Shown in pieces: positions 33,970-36,291 of a DNA stretch of 36,291 nucleotides (positions are counted from its first letter, which is position 1; each line of letters begins with the position of its first letter). The notes beneath the pieces are model-generated. The model searched no databases, had not been told where the DNA came from, and saw nothing but the letters and a program-made list of their open reading frames with translations. Source of the stretch: a virus; IMG/VR virus record IMGVR_UViG_3300032087_005412, positions 1-36,291 of that record. One strand, written 5' to 3'. The position numbers and the translations under genes were made by a program.

Positions 33970-34727
33970 TACATACCTGCTTCCATTTTTGCAACGATGT
34001 ATTCTTTGACAAGTCCAGAACGGACAATATCCTCAACACCAAATTCAATAATATCAAAGGATGGCATTGCTCTTAGAATTTTCATAAAGTCTACAATACC
34101 ATTTCTTTCATTGGTTTTAGTAAGATCTGATTGAGTGGCATCACCACAAAAACAAATTCTACTATTTTCACCAACTCTTGTAATTATACTATCAAGTTCG
34201 TGAAAATTCAAGTTCTGAAATTCATCAACAATGATGATTGCATTATCAAGAGTTGTTCCACGAAGGAAAGAAGTTGACCAAAACTTAATGGTTTCCTGTG
34301 CTTTAAGATTTCCATACAACATCTCAAAGTCTGCATCAGTTGCCATTTGGAACATGTACTTTACCATGTTCTTATAAGGAATCTGATAGAGTGCAGATTT
34401 ATCATCGTGGTCGCCAGGTAAAAAACCAATTTCTCTGGTAGAAACTAAGGAACGAACCATATAAACTTTTTCATATGGTGTCCTTTCATCAAGAACGTCC
34501 CTTAATGCATTATAAAGAGTAATGAAAGTTTTACCCGTTCCTGCACATCCATATGCAATTAAATGCTTCTCTTTTTTATATGAATCAAATAGTTGCCTTT
34601 GATTATCTGTAAGTGGTTCAATGTCTACTAAAAAATCACTATTTACAGGTTTCTTTCTTTTCATTTGCTTGGTCGTCAATCCAACTCCAATGGGTTGGAG
34701 GTCATTGTTTCTTTTCTTTCTTGTCAT
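33969..34727 (-). CDS. phoH: PhoH-like P-loop ATPase
   Basis: A 252-aa protein. Walker A is GCAGTGKT (60-67) and Walker B is IIIVDEFQN (164-172, Asp168/Glu169), followed by LDSIITRVG and FCGDATQSDL, the sensor region of the PhoH family. The N-terminus is basic (MTRKKRNN). PhoH genes are common in marine phages, but their biochemical role is unsettled; RNA helicase-like or stress functions have been proposed. The gene is second in an operon: nine bases after the small FmdB-like gene, and overlapping the nuclease gene by one base. No phosphate-box sequence is evident nearby. Confidence 0.93.
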   Translation of the reverse strand: MTRKKRNNDLQPIGVGLTTKQMKRKKPVNSDFLVDIEPLTDNQRQLFDSYKKEKHLIAYGCAGTGKTFITLYNALRDVLDERTPYEKVYMVRSLVSTREIGFLPGDHDDKSALYQIPYKNMVKYMFQMATDADFEMLYGNLKAQETIKFWSTSFLRGTTLDNAIIIVDEFQNLNFHELDSIITRVGENSRICFCGDATQSDLTKTNERNGIVDFMKILRAMPSFDIIEFGVEDIVRSGLVKEYIVAKMEAGM

Positions 34728-34736
34728 AGGGTCGTT

Positions 34737-34985
34737 TTAGATCTTTAGATTATTTGCTCCGGGTTGTTTTGAAACTTTTGCTAAAACATCATTCCAACCA
34801 GGATTTTTCGATACTAGTTTGTCTCTCCACTCTCCAACTTCTCCTGGTTGAGGACATGTTGAAGGATCAGACCAATCTCTTTGCCAATTAGGATTGTCTT
34901 CTTTCCATTGATCCCACTCGTGAACACTTAAAACCACCTCTTTCTGTTCACCAGTTTCTTTATGGACTACAGGATATGTTGCCAA
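34737..34985 (-). CDS. Conserved small protein, FmdB-like without cysteines; TTG start
   Basis: I place the start at TTG 34985 (82 aa, MATYPVVHKETGEQKEVVLS). A perfect AGGAGG (34999-34994) lies eight bases before it, whereas the GTG at 34994 touches that site and cannot be used. The body has HEWDQWKEDNPNWQRDWSDP and ends GWNDVLAKVSKQPGANNL. This resembles the phage relatives of FmdB-type zinc-ribbon proteins (TGE, then E..DNP), but it has just one Cys, so no zinc ribbon can form. Function unknown. It is the first gene of the phoH operon behind an AATAAATA late-like motif. Confidence 0.75.
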   Translation of the reverse strand: MATYPVVHKETGEQKEVVLSVHEWDQWKEDNPNWQRDWSDPSTCPQPGEVGEWRDKLVSKNPGWNDVLAKVSKQPGANNLKI

Positions 34986-35012
34986 AACTATCACCTCCTA
35001 ATGATATGAAGT

Positions 35013-35020
35013 TATTTATT
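35013..35020 (-). promoter_or_regulatory. Putative late promoter (AATAAATA) of the phoH operon
   Basis: One mismatch to TATAAATA, 27 bases before the TTG start at 34985 and 13 bases before the AGGAGG site, with transcription expected near 35006. Confidence 0.5.
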
Positions 35021-35056
35021 GTTTAAATGAGAAGATATTTTCATAATATGGATACA

Positions 35057-35710
35057 TTACAGAACCCATTGATTTTCTACTCCCCCAAGTGCTTCTGTAC
35101 AGATAGGAAATTGCTCGGCAAAGATTTTTTTACATTCTTTAGCAATATCCATATGTTCTTTTTGAGTTCCTGATTTTTCTCGGAGTGCGATATAATGGAT
35201 CCATGACCTACATGAACCTGACATATAGAGTCTGGTGGGCGTGGCGAGGGGAAGCACAAAACGAGCACATTCCTTTGCAATTCCCTCATCAAGCATTTTT
35301 TGATACAAGTCCATTGCATCTTTAAAGTGATCTTGCATCAACATCTCATATTTTTGTACAATAAAGGGATCAACATCATCAATAGAATTTTGACGATTCT
35401 TGGTATCTTGCCGACGGAGTTCTGGAAGAGGAATTGTGTCCCCTAACAGAGAAGAGTCAGCGTAGCGTTGCGAGAATTCTTGATATGTAAACGAGCGATG
35501 CCGAAGAATTTGAGCTGCCAGACCTCTGGTAGTCTCAATTTCAAGTGTCATAAATGCCTGCTCAAAGACAGACCAGTGTTGGTGATTCACACAATACTTG
35601 AGAAGTCCTGCAACCTTAGGATTCTCCTGGTTAGATGGATTGCTCACACGAGCAACATAACCCATTGTTTTCTCCGCATCGGGAGTCACACTAATCAATC
35701 GTACATTCAT
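35057..35710 (-). CDS. thyX: Flavin-dependent thymidylate synthase ThyX
   Basis: A 217-aa protein. The ThyX hallmark RHR-x7-S is R70-H71-R72 to S80, followed by QRYA (RHRSFTYQEFSQRY). H45/W46 in HWSVFEQAFMTLEIETTRG and the late block YMSGSCRSWIHYIALR supply the substrate and FAD pocket. It makes dTMP from dUMP using methylene-tetrahydrofolate, NADPH and FAD, which supports phage DNA synthesis and is common in cyanophages. It is the third gene of an overlapping operon: ATGA links it to the 53-aa gene. No terminator is visible between its stop and the phoH-operon promoter. Confidence 0.95.
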   Translation of the reverse strand: MNVRLISVTPDAEKTMGYVARVSNPSNQENPKVAGLLKYCVNHQHWSVFEQAFMTLEIETTRGLAAQILRHRSFTYQEFSQRYADSSLLGDTIPLPELRRQDTKNRQNSIDDVDPFIVQKYEMLMQDHFKDAMDLYQKMLDEGIAKECARFVLPLATPTRLYMSGSCRSWIHYIALREKSGTQKEHMDIAKECKKIFAEQFPICTEALGGVENQWVL

Positions 35711-35868
35711 TTACCAAATCCTTTTGAATTTTGTTTTTCCAAATCTGCAATTTGTTCTTTAATAGCACGAAGTTGTGCTTTCATTTCTCTAATATGATCA
35801 TCACTATAAAGATGATCTTGCTTGATAAGTCTTTCAAGCAACTTTACAAGTTCCTTTGTTCTGCTCAT
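35707..35868 (-). CDS. Small coiled-coil hypothetical protein (53 aa)
   Basis: An ORF from ATG 35868 to TGA 35707 encodes MSRTKELVKLLERLIKQDHL, then YSDDHIREMKAQLRAIKEQI and ADLEKQNSKGFGK. It is almost entirely charged amphipathic helix, with heptad-spaced Leu/Ile at the end, so it probably dimerises. It overlaps the upstream stop (TAATG) and the thyX start (ATGA), so it is clearly translated in this operon. Function not recognised. Confidence 0.85.
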   Translation of the reverse strand: MSRTKELVKLLERLIKQDHLYSDDHIREMKAQLRAIKEQIADLEKQNSKGFGK

Positions 35869-36032
35869 TAGTAGGGATAACCATCATCGTCTTCAAAAAC
35901 TGATTTATATACTCCAGTATCTTCAATACACTTTTTAGTATACGAATCTTTGTCCGAATAAACTTCCGATTTTAGAGACTCTACAAGAAGTTCAAGATTT
36001 TTTACAATGAGTTTTAGTCTTTCTTTGTCCAT
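35868..36032 (-). CDS. Small hypothetical protein (54 aa), first gene of thyX operon
   Basis: I use ATG 36032 rather than the longer frame from 36083, because the extra codons contain the promoter -10 and the terminator. The protein is MDKERLKLIVKNLELLVESL, then KSEVYSDKDSYTKKCIEDTG and VYKSVFEDDDGYPY: one amphipathic helix and an acidic tail. The YSD.D element is shared with the next gene (YSDDHI), so the two may be related. Function unknown. GGAG lies 13 bases upstream, which is far for a ribosome site; GGA at about nine bases is the alternative. Confidence 0.75.
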   Translation of the reverse strand: MDKERLKLIVKNLELLVESLKSEVYSDKDSYTKKCIEDTGVYKSVFEDDDGYPY

Positions 36033-36054
36033 GTTGATCCAGACTCTCCTTATA

Positions 36055-36083
36055 ATTATACCATAAAAAAGAGGGGTGATCAA
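36055..36083 (-). promoter_or_regulatory. Promoter of thyX operon, TTGATC-17-TATAAT
   Basis: A perfect -10 TATAAT (36060-36055) is 17 bases from TTGATC (36083-36078), four of six matches to TTGACA. The -35 lies inside the loop of the terminator hairpin of the preceding gene. Confidence 0.7.
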
Positions 36084-36091
36084 TCCCCTCT
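36065..36091 (-). terminator. Rho-independent terminator after the Cys-rich gene
   Basis: AGAGGGG/CCCCTCT, a 7-bp stem (36070-36076 with 36085-36091), has an 8-base loop and is followed on the minus strand by six T (36070-36065). The first T overlaps the base of the stem. Confidence 0.85.
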
Positions 36092-36107
36092 ATAATTTAT
36101 TGTAGTA

Positions 36108-36278
36108 CTAACTAAGAATTTTACGACAAATGCGTTTACATGTTGCCTGGTCATCATCGCATTCAATCAAGCAGTGGAAATAGTCGTTTACCAGATCTAA
36201 CTCCTCATTGCATCGGTCTAATGTACACTCAAAATGTCTCCATTCTGCTAATTGATTGCGAGATAAGATATCATGCAT
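36108..36278 (-). CDS. Small cysteine-rich hypothetical protein (56 aa)
   Basis: An ORF from ATG 36278 to TAG 36108 encodes MHDILSRNQLAEWRHFECTL, then DRCNEELDLVNDYFHCLIEC and DDDQATCKRICRKILS. The six cysteines (18, 23, 36, 40, 47, 51) form CX4C and two CX3C pairs, a helical-hairpin spacing that could bind metal or form disulfides. A strong GGAGG lies four bases before the ATG. It ends 17 bases before a terminator. Function not recognised; small proteins of this type are common in T4-like cyanophages. Confidence 0.85.
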   Translation of the reverse strand: MHDILSRNQLAEWRHFECTLDRCNEELDLVNDYFHCLIECDDDQATCKRICRKILS

Positions 36279-36291
36279 CTCACCTCCATGC

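Noticed and set aside
36033-36083. Longer N-terminus for the 54-aa gene
   Set aside because: The added codons contain the TATAAT promoter element and part of the terminator, so they are upstream of the transcript start.

Overview
The window reads as a block of a T4-like myovirus genome, most likely a marine cyanophage. The evidence is a run of T4-type genes (gp5, gp27, gp26, gp54, gp48, gp53, gp4, gp32, gp59, gp33) together with phoH, thyX and a DUF1825 gene, a family otherwise typical of cyanobacteria. The DNA is AT-rich, densely packed and tightly overlapping. Identifications are from reading the proteins by eye; no database search was possible.

Region 1 (1-26999, minus strand) is the late tail module, transcribed right to left. 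It starts with a gp54-like tube initiator, then gp26 and a small overlapping ORF joined by a textbook -1 frameshift signal. Next come two related tape-measure-like proteins, the second carrying M23 and SLT muralytic domains, then a gp27-like hub, gp5 and a separate beta-helix spike. After these is a fibre/adhesin series: a collagen-like plus beta-helix protein (1309 aa), a small structural protein, a second collagen-like protein (928 aa), a polyglycine-rich adhesin, a 2238-aa fibre ending in an S74 chaperone, and a further fibre cut by the left edge. An island at about 7674-8706 interrupts the late genes. It has its own strong sigma70-type promoter, a 63-aa gene, a Phd/YefM-like antitoxin with no toxin beside it, a structured non-coding stretch, a tRNA-Ile(UAU) and a 103-aa gene.

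Region 2 (27001-30361, plus strand) runs divergently from an almost palindromic pair of CTAAATA late-promoter motifs. It holds gp4, a GIY-YIG homing endonuclease, an unknown 192-aa protein, gp48 and gp53. It ends at a strong hairpin that acts as the terminator of the converging gp32 gene.

Region 3 (30389-36278, minus strand) holds replication, transcription and nucleotide-metabolism genes: gp32, DUF1825, gp59, a second GIY-YIG endonuclease, gp33, a PD-(D/E)XK nuclease, phoH, a small conserved protein, thyX and several small ORFs. Promoters here are mixed: TTGACA/TATAAT-like sites before gp32, gp59 and the thyX operon, and TATAAATA-like late sites before the endonuclease and the phoH operon.

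No gene-free stretch exceeds 300 bases. The longest, 8080-8287, looks like structured RNA. The strongest candidates for something not yet described are the gp26 frameshift cassette, the RNA/antitoxin island, and the tandem tape-measure paralogues.
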